A stretch of 64,000 nt of DNA from Kappaphycus alvarezii (GCA_002205965.3 NADL03000649.1:744001-808000), one strand, 5' to 3'; shown: positions 46,881-57,245, counted from the stretch's first letter. Made by a program: numbers and translations. Notes: generated by a model not told the origin, from the letters alone.

Positions 46881-47900
46881 AAAGCATCTCCCACCCCCCA
46901 AAAGATACCGCACCGACTCTCCCCTCCCACCCTTCCACCATCACCTCTCCTTGCACCCACACACCACACCGCCACCGCCACCCCCATCCCAAAGAGTAGA
47001 CCACTGTACTGTAACATCCGGTGCACCAACCGCTGCAACCCCAAACCAAACCAACCGCACGCATCCACGCAACGCACCCTCTCCCATCACCACGCCCCCA
47101 CCCGCTACCCCATTCAAACCACAACCCAACATGAAACACACCGCAATAAACCGCAACCCGCAACCACCCCCCCCCACCTGATATAAACGCACCACCCCCA
47201 CCCCCCCCCTGCAAACGCACCACCGCCACGCACCATTCAAAATGTGCACGCCACCCGCCACAAGCGCATCATCGTCCGCAACTCCACCACCACTGTCTTT
47301 CAATTCGCAGCGTCGAATCTCTCATGTACGTCGTGTATCAAAGGGAGTCACAGTGACGATAGGAGCGGCGGTGTGGCAGGGATTGAAGTTTCGCCACGCG
47401 CTGGGTTTCGGTCCACGGGGGGTGCGGTTTGGGAGAGAGAGGACGAGGGGGAGGGGAGGAGGTGTATGGTGTGGGTGCGTGAGATGGTGGCGGAGGGTGT
47501 GAGTGCGGGTTGTGGGTTGCGGGTTGCGGTTTGATGCGGCGGGGGGGGAGGGGTGACGGGTTGGTGGAGGGGGAGCCGTGACTGGTGAGGGGGGGGTTGG
47601 TGGGTGCGATTTTAATTTTTATTTTTTTTTTGGTGTTTGAGGGGGTTTTGAGAAGGTATGGGGTTTACTTTTTTTTTTTATTTTGGGGGGGATTGAGGGA
47701 GTGGGGTCTTTTCGGAGGGAGGGAGAGGGGAATTTGGAGGGTGGTGGGAACGGAAGTGGAGTTGAGGTGGGTTGGGTGGGGTGGGGTGTTGCAGTTTGCA
47801 GACTTTGGCGTAGAGATTGGTGGAGAGGTGAGAGGTGAGATTATAGGAGACCACGAGGACGTGGGTGGTGTGAAAAGTGAGGTTGTGGGGCGTTGAAAAT
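46881..47900 (+). other. Compositional island, possible undetected gene
   Basis: The plus strand is extremely C-rich from 46880 to 47240 and abruptly G-rich from 47380 to 47880, the same switch seen inside the confirmed host genes. A TATAAA sits at 47182, with possible starts at 47242 or nearby. ORFs are short and change frame (47242-47502, 47244-47534, 47585-47896). The last has a hydrophobic FIFFLVFEGVLRRYGVYFFF stretch. No family is recognised; homopolymer errors may hide the reading frame. Confidence 0.3.
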
Positions 47901-48896
47901 TTTAATTTGGTGATGATGATGATGATGATGATGATGAGGGTAAGTAAACGTTGAGACGATTGAAAATAAGGTAAGGAGCGTCGAGTTTGTGAATTTGGTG
48001 CAAGAGTTGGTAATATATACATAACTACACATAGTGTATGGTACTGTATGTACGTACATAGGATTGAAAGATGGGAGGGTCTCGAAATGACAAGGGAGAC
48101 GGATGTGAGTTGTGAGTGTATTTTAAAAAAAGATTATCGTAAGCAAGCAAAGCAAAAACGGCCCTGACTGTTGCATATACTGTACAGTAGTGTACAGTAG
48201 GTAGTATGGAGGAGGATGGGGTGCCAAAATATCAAAGCCAAAACCCCGACAGGGTTAAGAAACCACCGCATGACACTACAGTACAGTACAGTACAGTACA
48301 GTAGCTCACACCCATTTGAATAATATTCAAATATTATTTGGTCACTGTAAAACAGCCCTCCCCCTCTGTACGGTATCTTTATAGCTACGGTACAGTACTG
48401 TATATATATTTTGTCGATCGACACTATCGACGTGTCGTCACAGGGAGGGAATAGTCACTGGCGTGACCGCCCAAAACCTTGATAACATTAAATTTTTGTT
48501 TCAACCCCGCTGCAAACATCCAAACGTCCAACTCCAACCAACAAGTTTCCCCTTGGGCCCAAAACACCTCACTCAAAATCTCTCCCATCCCTCTCCACAC
48601 CACTCTGCAACAATTTTTTCACTGCTACAGTATAGTACACTACAAAAAAAAACAACGAAAAAAAACACTCCCACAACCTTGTCCCCAAATCCCTGCCCTA
48701 CCCTCTCCAAATATATTCCTCTCATCTGCTCACCCGACTCTACCCAAACGCTCCCTCCCTCCCTCCCTCCCTGTCAACTATCTACTATCCTACTATATTC
48801 CATCCTATCGCATCCCTCCTCTTCTCCCCCCACCCCTGCACCGCCCACTCCACCTACCCACATACCTACACACCCAATCCCCCACCTCCCACAACA
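47901..48896. other. Intergenic: (GAT)n microsatellite, TACAGTA repeats, C-rich leader
   Basis: A GAT trinucleotide run lies at about 47911-47936. TACAGTA motifs lie at 48180-48200, a perfect (ACAGT)n run at 48278-48303, and another motif at 48390. A C-rich, probably 5' untranslated stretch with a CCCT tandem run (48745-48772) leads into the zinc-finger gene. Confidence 0.8.
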
Positions 48897-50270
48897 ATGT
48901 CCCCTCCAACCCTTCTCGCCACCTCAGATCCCCTAGCCGCCACAGATTCCTACAACCTCCTCGAAGACTCGTTCGCCGCCGCCTTTCTCCGCAATTCCCG
49001 TCCCCGTTCCACCACCACTCCACTCTCCCCCGTCTCCCCTTCCACTATCCCTCCCCCCGTCTCCCCTCCGCCCTCCCCCCCTCCGCCTCCCCCCGCATGG
49101 TCGAGCCCCTCACTCCCGACAAACAACAACCCGTCCTCCCCTACTTTTCCGACTTTGACACCCCGACTTTCCCTTCTCCTCCTCCTACAAACCAAACAAC
49201 CCCGCTTCCAAAAACCCTACCCCCCGTCCACCCGACTCGCCCCGCGAACAAGCATACGCTGCAGAACGTGCACGTCGTATCGAATGGACTCGCGCTCAAC
49301 CCTCGTTGCCCAGCATTTCCTCTAATTCCGTCGGCGTCGTGGATGAGGAATCCGCGGATCGTATGTTTTCGGCGGCGAGACGTGCGTCGAGGCCGCCGAT
49401 TATGATGTTTAGTGCCCCGGAACCGGCACGTTTGAGGGAGGCGGCGGTGTCGGCCCCGAATGAACCAAGGCATCCGGCTATGAAGTTGGAGTTGGCGCCG
49501 TTGAGGAGTGGGACGGGGGGGCTCACGGGTATGGTGGGTGCGCCTGTGTTGTCGCCGAGTGCATGGGGTTTGTCTAGTCCAAAGGGGTTGAGTCCGCTTG
49601 GATTTGGGAGGGATATTTTGGGGGGGGTTTGGAGCTCAGAAGAGAGCAGGTGGTGATCATTGGACGGCGCCTGTTTTGGGGAATGTGGAGGGGGGGTTTG
49701 GGAGTAGTAGTTCTATGAGTGGGGGGGAGGAGGGGAAAAAGGGGAGTGGTGGGGTGGGTTGGTTGGGGGAGTGGTGCGGAGCGGGAGGAGAGTAGTGGGC
49801 GAATGGAGATTGTGGGGGGAAGGGGTGCGGGGTTGAAAAAACCGGTGGTGCCGGCTGGGGCTATGGTGAGTGGTGGGGCTAGACGGAGGGGGAGACGAAT
49901 GATTCGGCCGGTGAATGGGGATCCGTTGAGGTGTGATGTGTGTGGGCAGCGGTTTGCAAGGAGGAGTAACTTGTTTAAGCACTTGAGAAGTGTGCATGAG
50001 GAGGAGAGAAAGTTTGCTTGTACGGCGTGTCCGCACAAGTTTAAGAGGCAGGATCATTTGTTGAAGCATACGAGAAGTGTGCATAACAAGGTGAGAAAGT
50101 TTAATTGTGAGATTTGTGGGATTGGATTTGCGGAGAAGTTTAACAGGGATAAGCATACGAAGAGTATACATTTTACAAAGAGAGCGTTTCAGTGTGAATG
50201 TGGGGCATACTTTCAGGACCGGGAGAAGATGTTGGGTTGCTTGAGATGCAAGAGGCCGTCGAGGTTTTAG
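48897..50270 (+). CDS. C2H2 zinc-finger protein
   Basis: The C-terminal ORF (49719-50270) has a basic RRRGRRMIRP segment and then four zinc-finger-like units: CDVCGQRFARRSNLFKHLRS, CTACPHKFKRQDHLLKHTRS, CEICGIGFAEKFNRDKHTKS and a last CECGAYFQDREKMLGC lacking the second His pair. Linkers resemble TFIIIA-type DNA-binding fingers, so a transcription regulator is likely. Upstream, an ATG at 48897 (ACAATGTCCCCTCC) opens a Pro/Ser/Thr-rich region that continues through 49306-49656 and 49598-49795 in successive frames (for example SADRMFSAARRASRPP). About three to four single-base frame changes are needed, most beside G or C runs, so sequence error is suspected. About 450 residues in all. The gene is C-rich in its first 400 nt and G-rich after. 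Confidence 0.75.
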
Positions 50271-51002
50271 GGTTTAGATTTAGAGATGTGGTAGTGGTGG
50301 GGTTGTCATGTGGATGTGTTGTCTGTTGTATAGTGGGTGTGGTGGAGTAAAACACATTGCCTGTTGATTGTGAGTTGGAGAGTTGCGGCAAGGAGTGAGG
50401 GGGGAGGTGGTGCGGCGGGGGCGGGCGGGTGCCACGATGCGGACATGGGCCGTTTTTGGACAAGAATGCACGCATTGCCATCGCAGAGTGAGGTTGTGGG
50501 GATGTTTACCATGGTAGAAAAGCTGCAACTGGTGGCACCCGATGGCTTTGAGAGACATGTTGAGGCTTGCGGCTTGCGGCTTGCGGCTTGCGGCCAGATG
50601 GGCACCAGCCATTTATTTATCAAATGGTCCTTGTCATTGTTTGATTTGCCGGTTACAGTCGTGCAGCAACTTTTTTCCAACAACTTTAAATTTCAGGACC
50701 TGTTGTTTGACTCGCTGACAAAAGGGCCATACTGTAAGGGGGGCTAGTGCTAGTGTACTGTAGTTGTTGGGTGAGGAAATTTCTTCGGCTAGTCGACACA
50801 CGGCAACCAGATGCCACGGCGGTGCCCCGAGCGGCTCATTTGCTGTTGGCATGTTTGCATAATCCCATTCTGCTTTCGCTCTACAAGACAATTTGGAATT
50901 GCCACTTCACCAATCTCACGACTCCCTCAACTCACTGCTCGCACCTGCACCTCCTCCACCCACGCCCTCAATTCCCCCGACCATCTCACCCCCCTTGCAA
51001 CC
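50271..51002. other. Intergenic between the zinc-finger gene and the ABC gene
   Basis: No gene is seen. A 7-bp tandem (GCTTGCG, four times) lies at about 50568-50596, and AGTGTACTGTAG, an instance of the window-wide motif, at about 50752. The final 150 bp are pyrimidine-rich and lead to the ATG at 51003. Confidence 0.6.
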
Positions 51003-52660
51003 ATGCCCGCCTTTCTCCCCCCCTCGCCCTCCCCTGCCACTTGCAACCCCCCATCCGATGCCCGCACCGTCGCCCCGCCCCCCACCCTCTCCTCCGCCCC
51101 CACAACCACCCCCTCCAGCATTCCCGCCCCCTCTCAACCCACCCCTCCTCACTCACCCTCAACCGCCCCCGACCCCACCCCAACCCCACGCCCCGTCATC
51201 TCCTCCCTCGCAAACGTCTCCTACGACGTCGCCGGCGTGCGCGTCATATCCAACGTCTCCCTCGATCTCATGGAGGACGAAATCGTCTGTCTTCTCGGCC
51301 CGTCCGGCTCCGGCAAGTCTACCATTCTTCGCATCCTCGCCGGTCTCATCCCGCCCACCTCTGGTCACGCGCTCTATAAAAACAGCCCCTTCCGCGGCAC
51401 AAACCCCGGCGCTTCTATCGTCTTTCAGACCTTTGCGCTTTACCCCTGGCTTACCGTCCTGGAAAATGTCGAGTTGGGCTTGTCCACACATCCACATGCC
51501 ACCAGTTTGGAGCATCGTAGGGCTCGTGCTATGAGGGCTATTGATGTCATCGGTTTGGATGGCTATGAAAATGCATACCCGAGGGAATTGTCCGGGGGGA
51601 TGAGACAGCGTGTCGGATTTGCAAGGGCCTTGGCAGTAGAGCCCGAGTTTTTGTGTATGGATGAGCCGTTTTCCGCATTGGATGTCCTGACCGCAGAGAA
51701 TTTGCGCTCCGAGTTGCTCAGGTTGTGGCAGGCGGGCGATGTCCCCACCACTAGTGTGTTGATTGTTACCCATGGTATTGAGGAGGCCGTCAGTTTGGCT
51801 GATAGGATTGTTATTTTGGGGAAGGATCCAGGACAAATTCGAACGGTTTTGCCGGTCCGTATGCCGCATCCAAGGAATCGCAAGAGTCCCCAGTTTCAAA
51901 GCATTACCGATTTGGTGTATACCATCTTGGCGGAGAGGGATTATACGTTGAGTCAGGAGGATTGGATGTGTTGGAGGAGGAGGATCATCGCGGTAATGAT
52001 CCTGTGGGAAAGCCGCGGAGCCGCTGGACCAGGGCAAGGCCGAGGGGGGAGGAGCCGGAAAAGCTTGAGCTGCAGGGTTTGGATTTGTCGGAGCCCTTGA
52101 AGCCAATGGGGTTGCAGTTGGAGGATGACTCTCTGGATCAGCCGGAAAAGGCGGCAGAGCGGTACCCGCAGTTACCCGCCGTGCGTATCGGGAGTGTCGG
52201 CGGGTTGCTGTCGTTTATTGCAGAGGAGCCGTCGGATTTGTACCGGCTTGGCCAACGCTTGCAGCTCGATGTGGATGATTTGTACCCCTTGATTGATGCT
52301 GCAAATGTCCTTGGTCTTATTGAATTGGATGATGGATCGGTGCGTATTAATGAAAGAGGGTTGCAGTTTGTGGAGGTGTCGATTGATGACCGGAAGAACA
52401 TGGTTCGCTCCGCGTCTTTAACTGCGCCGGGGGCACGACTTATTGCGCAAATTCATCGTTTGTTGTCAGAAGCAGGGAATCAGGAGCTGCCGCAGGAACT
52501 CATTTTTGATACTATTCTTTTGAAGCACTTTTCGCCCATGGAGGCAAGACGTCAATTGGAGACTGCTATTGAGTGGGGGAGGTTTGCTGAATTGTTTGGA
52601 TACGAAGCCCGAACAGGTACCTTGTTCCTGGACACCGGAGAGGATCCCGACGGCATGTAG
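51003..52660 (+). CDS. Bacterial-type (NitT/TauT) ABC importer ATPase with AAA-associated C-terminal domain
   Basis: Start chosen at 51003 (CAACCATGCCCGCC) after a pyrimidine-rich leader; another in-frame ATG lies at 50811. Residues 1-62 are Pro/Ser/Thr-rich. The ABC domain follows: Walker A GPSGSGKST (99-107), Q-loop Gln142, signature LSGGMRQR (196-203), Walker B FLCMDEP (216-222), His257 switch. Sequence style (NVSYDVAGVRVISNVSLDL, FALYPWLTVLENVELGL) is that of bacterial nitrate/sulfonate/taurine importer ATPases, not of eukaryotic ABC exporters. After one single-base frame change near 51960 the frame runs to 52660 and encodes an AAA-associated C-terminal domain (GSVGGLLSFIAEEPSDLYRL, then VLGLIELDDGSVRINERGLQ and LPQELIFDTILL), as found fused to such ATPases in bacteria. 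The ATPase would energise import by a partner permease, absent here. Flanked by eukaryotic genes and sharing their C-to-G skew, so it is not simple contamination. Origin by transfer from bacteria or from an organelle is inference. Confidence 0.85.
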
Positions 52661-52978
52661 ACAAGTGTTTCTCAGCTAGCATTCGCAGCGCGTATGGGTT
52701 GACAGGGCAAGGGACCACGGTACTTGACCGGGCAACACAAAGATGGCTAGAGTTATGTAAACGAGGCATATTGGCTACTACTCAGCAAAGCAAAAGAGCA
52801 TGTTAGGTTTTACATCTGATGGCGGCTGCCAACGGCAGCCAAATCCCGGTCACGGCGCCAGACTGCGCTGCGAAAGTTGATTCAATACGAGCTCAGGGGG
52901 TGTTATACCTCTGCTGAAGAGGCAAAAGCCTTTCGAGCTTCAATGCCCTCATGAGGGTACCAGCAGACACGGGCCGCC
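52661..52978. other. Convergent intergenic gap
   Basis: 318 bp between the stop of the ABC gene and the stop of the haem lyase gene on the opposite strand. No terminator or RNA gene is recognised. Confidence 0.6.
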
Positions 52979-54430
52979 CTACGCAACTTCACCGCAACAA
53001 GGCCTGTGCAGCTGCAACGAATCCCACGATTTTTCCCTACTCAACGCTCGACGCGACGGAGGGAGTCGTCCGCCCTCCCACGGAAGGCACCACCCCTGCT
53101 GGAAACTCTGGTCCACTTTGCGACACCCCGCCGCCTCCATCAACGCCCTTCTCGCCATAATGTGAAAACGATCCAGACAATTGGTCATTTTCCCGTACGC
53201 CATCTCAACCTCCTTGTCCTCCCCACCCCCTTCCAGTACCTGCATGAACCCTTTAGCTTGCTCCCCGCAAATCCGCTGTGCCATACAGTAGTTCACCGAC
53301 ATGTTTGCACGCTCCATCTTCACGGGATCCCCCGCCGCCTCTTGGAACGCCTCCCCGATCCCGCTGCACCGATTTCTCACATCCTCGGCAATCTCCTCTA
53401 GGCCCTTTGCAGTGAGACTACTCAGAAACTCAAACTCCTGCTCCTCCAACTTGTCCCCTTTCACTACTCTTCCTATCTGATCCAAATAGCCGCCTATGTT
53501 GCCGGAATCTGCGCTGTATTCCCCAATATCGGATGTGCCGAGGACTCTCCCCCTTATCCTCTCCGCACCGTACCGGACCCTATCAAACATGGCCGATACC
53601 GAATCGATGGCCGGTCTGACATGAATCTCGATAGGGTCCGGCCCCTCGCGGTAATAATAATCGATGACGTAGCGCACATCCTCCTTGCCGCAGCGATCCA
53701 CCACCCAGTCATGACGATCGAACGGCCGCGGGTATCCCCAAACCCACATCCTTACCCTGGCAGCCGGAGATAGATCATTCGGCTTCCCTTTGAAACGCTT
53801 CAATTTCGGGTCCGCGCATTGATGACAATGATAACGTTGCTCCCACTGCAAAACTTGTTGCCAGGTTTTTTCATTCATACGGTTGTGAATGGCGACAACA
53901 GAATCCATATCTTGCTCTTGAACATTATCCGCCTTGCCCTTACGTTTCAGTGCGTTGAAAAACATTTGAGGAGATGGATATGTCCACTTTTCTGACGGCT
54001 CCCCACCAGATTTAGGAATGGAGGACTGGATGCGGTCGGTGGACAGGGGTTCTTTCTGGCCTGGGGCGGGAAGTTGGTTCGGGGTAGACGGCATGAGGTT
54101 GGTTTTATCCAGTCGCTGTCCGTATACATCGTAGATCACGTCCTGGTCAGGGTTGGTGGGGGAGGAATCATTGGCAGAAGGTGGATCCAGGGATGAGCCG
54201 TTGGAATGATCTTTTGGACTGGTGGCGTGATCGATAGGACCCTTTGTGGGTGAGGTTGAGGGAGCGGGATCAGCGAGGGGAGGGGAAGGGTGCTTGGAGG
54301 GAAGCTGAGCTGTCGATGCCATTCGCTTGTATTGCGCCATCATAGTGTCGATCTCAGCTTGGGTCATGTTCTTGTGGTCGACCGGGCATTTGTCGTCCGC
54401 GTGCACCGGATGCGATAGAGTCGAGCCCAT
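52979..54430 (-). CDS. HCCS: Holocytochrome c synthase (cytochrome c haem lyase) with Cys-containing C-terminal extension
   Basis: Attaches haem to the CXXCH motif of apocytochrome c (and c1) in the mitochondrial intermembrane space (System III). Start set at 54430 because MGSTLSHPVHADDKCPVDHK places a CPV haem-regulatory motif at residue 15, as in the family; the frame is open upstream to 54646. After a Pro/Ser-rich linker come NLMPSTPNQLPAPGQKEPLS and RIQSSIPKSGGEPSEKWTYP, then VVAIHNRMNEKTWQQVLQWE, whose His182 matches human HCCS His154, the haem ligand. Next are LSPAARVRMWVWGYPRPFDR, HDW, DVRYVIDYYY and VRPAIDSVSAMFDRVRYG. The frame then continues about 190 residues beyond the usual end, with spaced cysteines (RNRCSGIGEAF, NYCMAQRICGEQ, MTNCLDRF). 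That makes 483 residues against about 270 in human HCCS. The gene is intact and shows the C-to-G sense skew. Confidence 0.93.
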   Translation of the reverse strand: MGSTLSHPVHADDKCPVDHKNMTQAEIDTMMAQYKRMASTAQLPSKHPSPPLADPAPSTSPTKGPIDHATSPKDHSNGSSLDPPSANDSSPTNPDQDVIYDVYGQRLDKTNLMPSTPNQLPAPGQKEPLSTDRIQSSIPKSGGEPSEKWTYPSPQMFFNALKRKGKADNVQEQDMDSVVAIHNRMNEKTWQQVLQWEQRYHCHQCADPKLKRFKGKPNDLSPAARVRMWVWGYPRPFDRHDWVVDRCGKEDVRYVIDYYYREGPDPIEIHVRPAIDSVSAMFDRVRYGAERIRGRVLGTSDIGEYSADSGNIGGYLDQIGRVVKGDKLEEQEFEFLSSLTAKGLEEIAEDVRNRCSGIGEAFQEAAGDPVKMERANMSVNYCMAQRICGEQAKGFMQVLEGGGEDKEVEMAYGKMTNCLDRFHIMARRALMEAAGCRKVDQSFQQGWCLPWEGGRLPPSRRALSREKSWDSLQLHRPCCGEVA

Positions 54431-55290
54431 AGTGCAAAGGGAATAGAGCAGGACGGTAAGGCGGAGCGGAACGGTAGCTGTAAGACGAACCCGACACTCG
54501 GCGATGACGGTAGGGGTTCTGGCGCAAAATGGAGGTTTGAAAATTAGTTCCGTATTACGTAAATGATGCATTTCTCTCTTTCTTTTGTTATCCTCAGAAT
54601 GGATCGGTGAAATTTCAGATTTTGCGGCCAACGGCCATCGAGACACCCAGGTATCATTGTAGGCGTGACTATCACGACGCTGAGGTCAATTTTCGAAATT
54701 GTAGCCCGCATCCAATCCCCGTCCTGCATCCAAGCCATATCACATTAGGGAGCAACAGAACACACCAATCCATTGCAGACTTGTTTCTGAAACAAATCTG
54801 GATCGCCTAGCTCCACTCGCGTTGCCTCCAGTCATCCTTTGCAACGAATTCCTCTTAGAACTAAACTAGTCTGAAACTACTGTACTGCCCCTGTGTGTCT
54901 CTTCCAGAATATCAGTCTCTGTTGTAATGTTTCAGTGATGAGATAGCTCTGTTTAGCAGAGCCGCCTCAACAGAGCGGCCTCATCCCTAGCATACTGCCT
55001 CAACATACGGGACGTCCAAATCATACCATTGAGATTTCTTTTTCCAGCCCCAACTGTTCCATCTCTTGGAAACCTCGACCCGAATACCGTTGCCATTCCA
55101 ACCCCATGTACTCACAATCGCAGCACAAGCTTTCTCCCACATCCCTCCGTAACGAACATCGCACGCGCAAACAGACACAACTCAGAACAGTCCATGCAGA
55201 ATACAAAACCGTCAGTAAAGTATCAACATGCTTCGCTCCCTCAATCGAACTCCAGAGCTCACTTCTTCCTGAGAACACGCAAGGTGGAAG
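54431..55290. other. Upstream region of the haem lyase gene
   Basis: The haem lyase frame stays open to 54646 but that part is probably leader. Beyond it nothing is recognised. A small near-palindromic run AGAGCCGCCTCAACAGAGCG lies near 54960. Confidence 0.5.
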
Positions 55291-55294
55291 CAAG

Positions 55295-55380
55295 CAACTG
55301 GGGTGGGAATTGAACCCACATCTCGCGCTCACCACCTGACGAGGATATACACGATGTTCTGCCGTTAAACTACATAGTTG
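55295..55380 (-). tRNA. tRNA-like sequence, possibly intron-bearing or a pseudogene
   Basis: On the minus strand: a D-arm GTTTAACGGCAGAAC (four-base stem), an anticodon-position stem TCGTG/CGCGA closing an oversized loop of about 22 nt, and a perfect T-arm GTGGG-TTCAATT-CCCAC. The outer stem AACTATG/CCCAGTT pairs at five of seven positions, with one more pair just outside. An intron of about 15 nt in the anticodon loop would explain the size, but U33 cannot be placed, so the amino-acid identity is not called. Confidence 0.35.
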
Positions 55381-55439
55381 GGTAGGCCCCACCTCGGCGG
55401 CACCCAGAATCTCTCTGCACAACAGGAACACAATATTAC

Positions 55440-56540
55440 GTCACCTCATTCCACATCGCATCGTGGTCGTTGCAACTATGGTCATCGTCGTCATCATCGT
55501 CATCAGTATCACCGTCATTCTCTTCACCCCGACACATCCCTCCTGGGATCCGTGACAGTATTGCACTCTGACATCGTGACGGTCATCCTGACATGGGTCC
55601 CGGGCAACGGTTGCATACTGACATCATTATTGTTATCCTGGTATGTCTCTCTTGGGTTCCATGCCAGGGTTTGATACTGATAAGAAATGCTTCTCGTCAG
55701 GGGCCCATTCTCCACGACTCTTCAATCGCGTCTTCGTGTTTTTCGCTACTCAACACATGGGCGTCGAACATTCAACATTGCTGTACTCAACCGTCCTCTC
55801 AAAATCTTTTCAAATTGTGTCGAAGAATACGTGCAACTTTTCTTCACAGCTTTTTCCGATTCATCAAGTTGAAAAATCCGTTCCACACCTCGTTCGTATC
55901 AATGTTCGACTGATCAAGCTTCATCTACTCAATTGTGTCACTTCTTATCACTCCTACAACAAAATCGTATTTCCTCATGCCATATTGCTTCCTCCCACAC
56001 ATCCTGATACGTCGTGTCTAGTACTTCAATGCGATCTTTGTCACAATGTAATTATTACAGTGCATATCGAAAGAACGAATCCTCTCCTGAGTTGCATTAT
56101 TATCCTGGGTTGCATTTGATTATCCGGATACCGTACCGAATCATCGAGAGTCAATGTGCATTACTCTCCTTCTCAAGCTACAGTATCCTTTGCATTTATG
56201 TTTCACGCAGTATATATAGGACACTCGAGTCCCCTCTGTGGGACCGGAGAGAACAACAGCTTGCCCCTTCTCCAAATTTCTACAGTCTTATCATCATTCA
56301 TTAAACGACCCATGTTGCAGGGATTTTGTTTGGGGGGGGAAGGAAGAAGGTGCAGGAAAGGGATGTCTCCTCTCCGGTTAGCGTCGGAAAGCGAGTTCGC
56401 GGTACCAACCCACATATCTACCACAGTAATTTAACTCCCCAGTTGCAGTTCGCTCTAATACTTTCATTTTAGTATGTTTGCTTTCCGTCAAAATAAAACT
56501 ACCGTACAGTAGGCTCATGTACTGTATTAATTACAATAAA
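55440..56540. other. Intergenic, degenerate 58-bp repeat
   Basis: Between about 55525 and 55690 three diverged copies of a unit of roughly 58 bp occur (sharing TGACATC...ATCCTG and CGGTTGCATACTGA-like phrases), after a GTCATC-rich stretch (55480-55515). The rest shows only short ORFs with no known motif. Confidence 0.5.
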
Positions 56541-56547
56541 AACAACA

Positions 56548-57245
56548 TGCTACGTCGCCACGTGGGAGTTCGTGTTATTGATGATACTGTGCCACTGAGG
56601 TGCGAAGAGTGCCACAGGCCCATGGACCATTTAGGAGACCATGCGGCAGACTTGTGTAACAATTCTCGGATGGACCAACAGACACACAGCGGTTGTCAAA
56701 GTATTCAGCAGTGAGCTGTTCAAAGCAGCAGGAGTCGGCGTTAAATACGAGGCGAAGTACCTACTTCCTGGACTGAACGCACGGCCCGCTGACATTCTGG
56801 TGCACCCGCGGTCGGACGCAGTGAACACCCCGCCTCCTCTCCCAGTGGCGTATGACGTCACCATATCTTCGCCATTCCAGGCGAGCTATATGTCAATGGA
56901 GCACGAGAAGCGCGAGCCGTCGCCAATGCAGCAGAAAAGTGGAAGAAGAGGGACTTAGCGGCAAAAGTGGCAGCGATTCCTGGTGAGGCACTGCCGGAAC
57001 GTTCGAGGCTAGGATGGAATTTTGTGCCGCTAGCCTTTGACTCCTTGGGATCACCTTCCGAGACAACGTCCAAGGTCATCGAGCAGTTCGCGGCAGCCGT
57101 CGCGACTCGTAGTGGATGTTCTAAGGGAGGAGTGAAGACCCGGATCAATCAGAAGCTAAGTTATGCATTTTGGTCGACGTGCGCGGCGTCCATAATGTGT
57201 CGCGCCCCGCAACATACAGAGTTAGGCCATCCCATTCAAACCTAA
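56548..57245 (+). mobile_element. LINE 3' end, copy 5 (family B), best preserved
   Basis: Starts in the post-RT zinc finger (LRCEECHRPMDHLGDHAADL, then Cys), continues in another frame through KYEAKYLLPGLNARPADILV and LPVAYDVTISSPFQASYMSM, and ends with LGWNFVPLAFDSLGSPSETT, GCSKGGVKTRINQKLSYAFW and IMCRAPQHTELGHPIQT before the stop at 57245. Two frame changes. It shows the domain order missing from the shorter copies at 3.4-5.8 kb. Confidence 0.75.

Noticed and set aside
48479-49405. Long plus-strand ORF of 308 codons
   Set aside because: Its first 420 nt lie in the C-rich leader and lack coding character. Only its middle overlaps, in a second frame, the Pro-rich part of the zinc-finger gene, so it is not a separate gene.
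51159-52106. Minus-strand ORF of 315 codons opposite the ABC gene
   Set aside because: A shadow of the ABC ATPase reading frame. No motif of its own, and codon pattern explained by the opposite strand.
51003-52660. Idea that the ABC gene is bacterial contamination
   Set aside because: It lies between eukaryotic genes and shares their C-to-G skew and spacing. Read depth could still test it.
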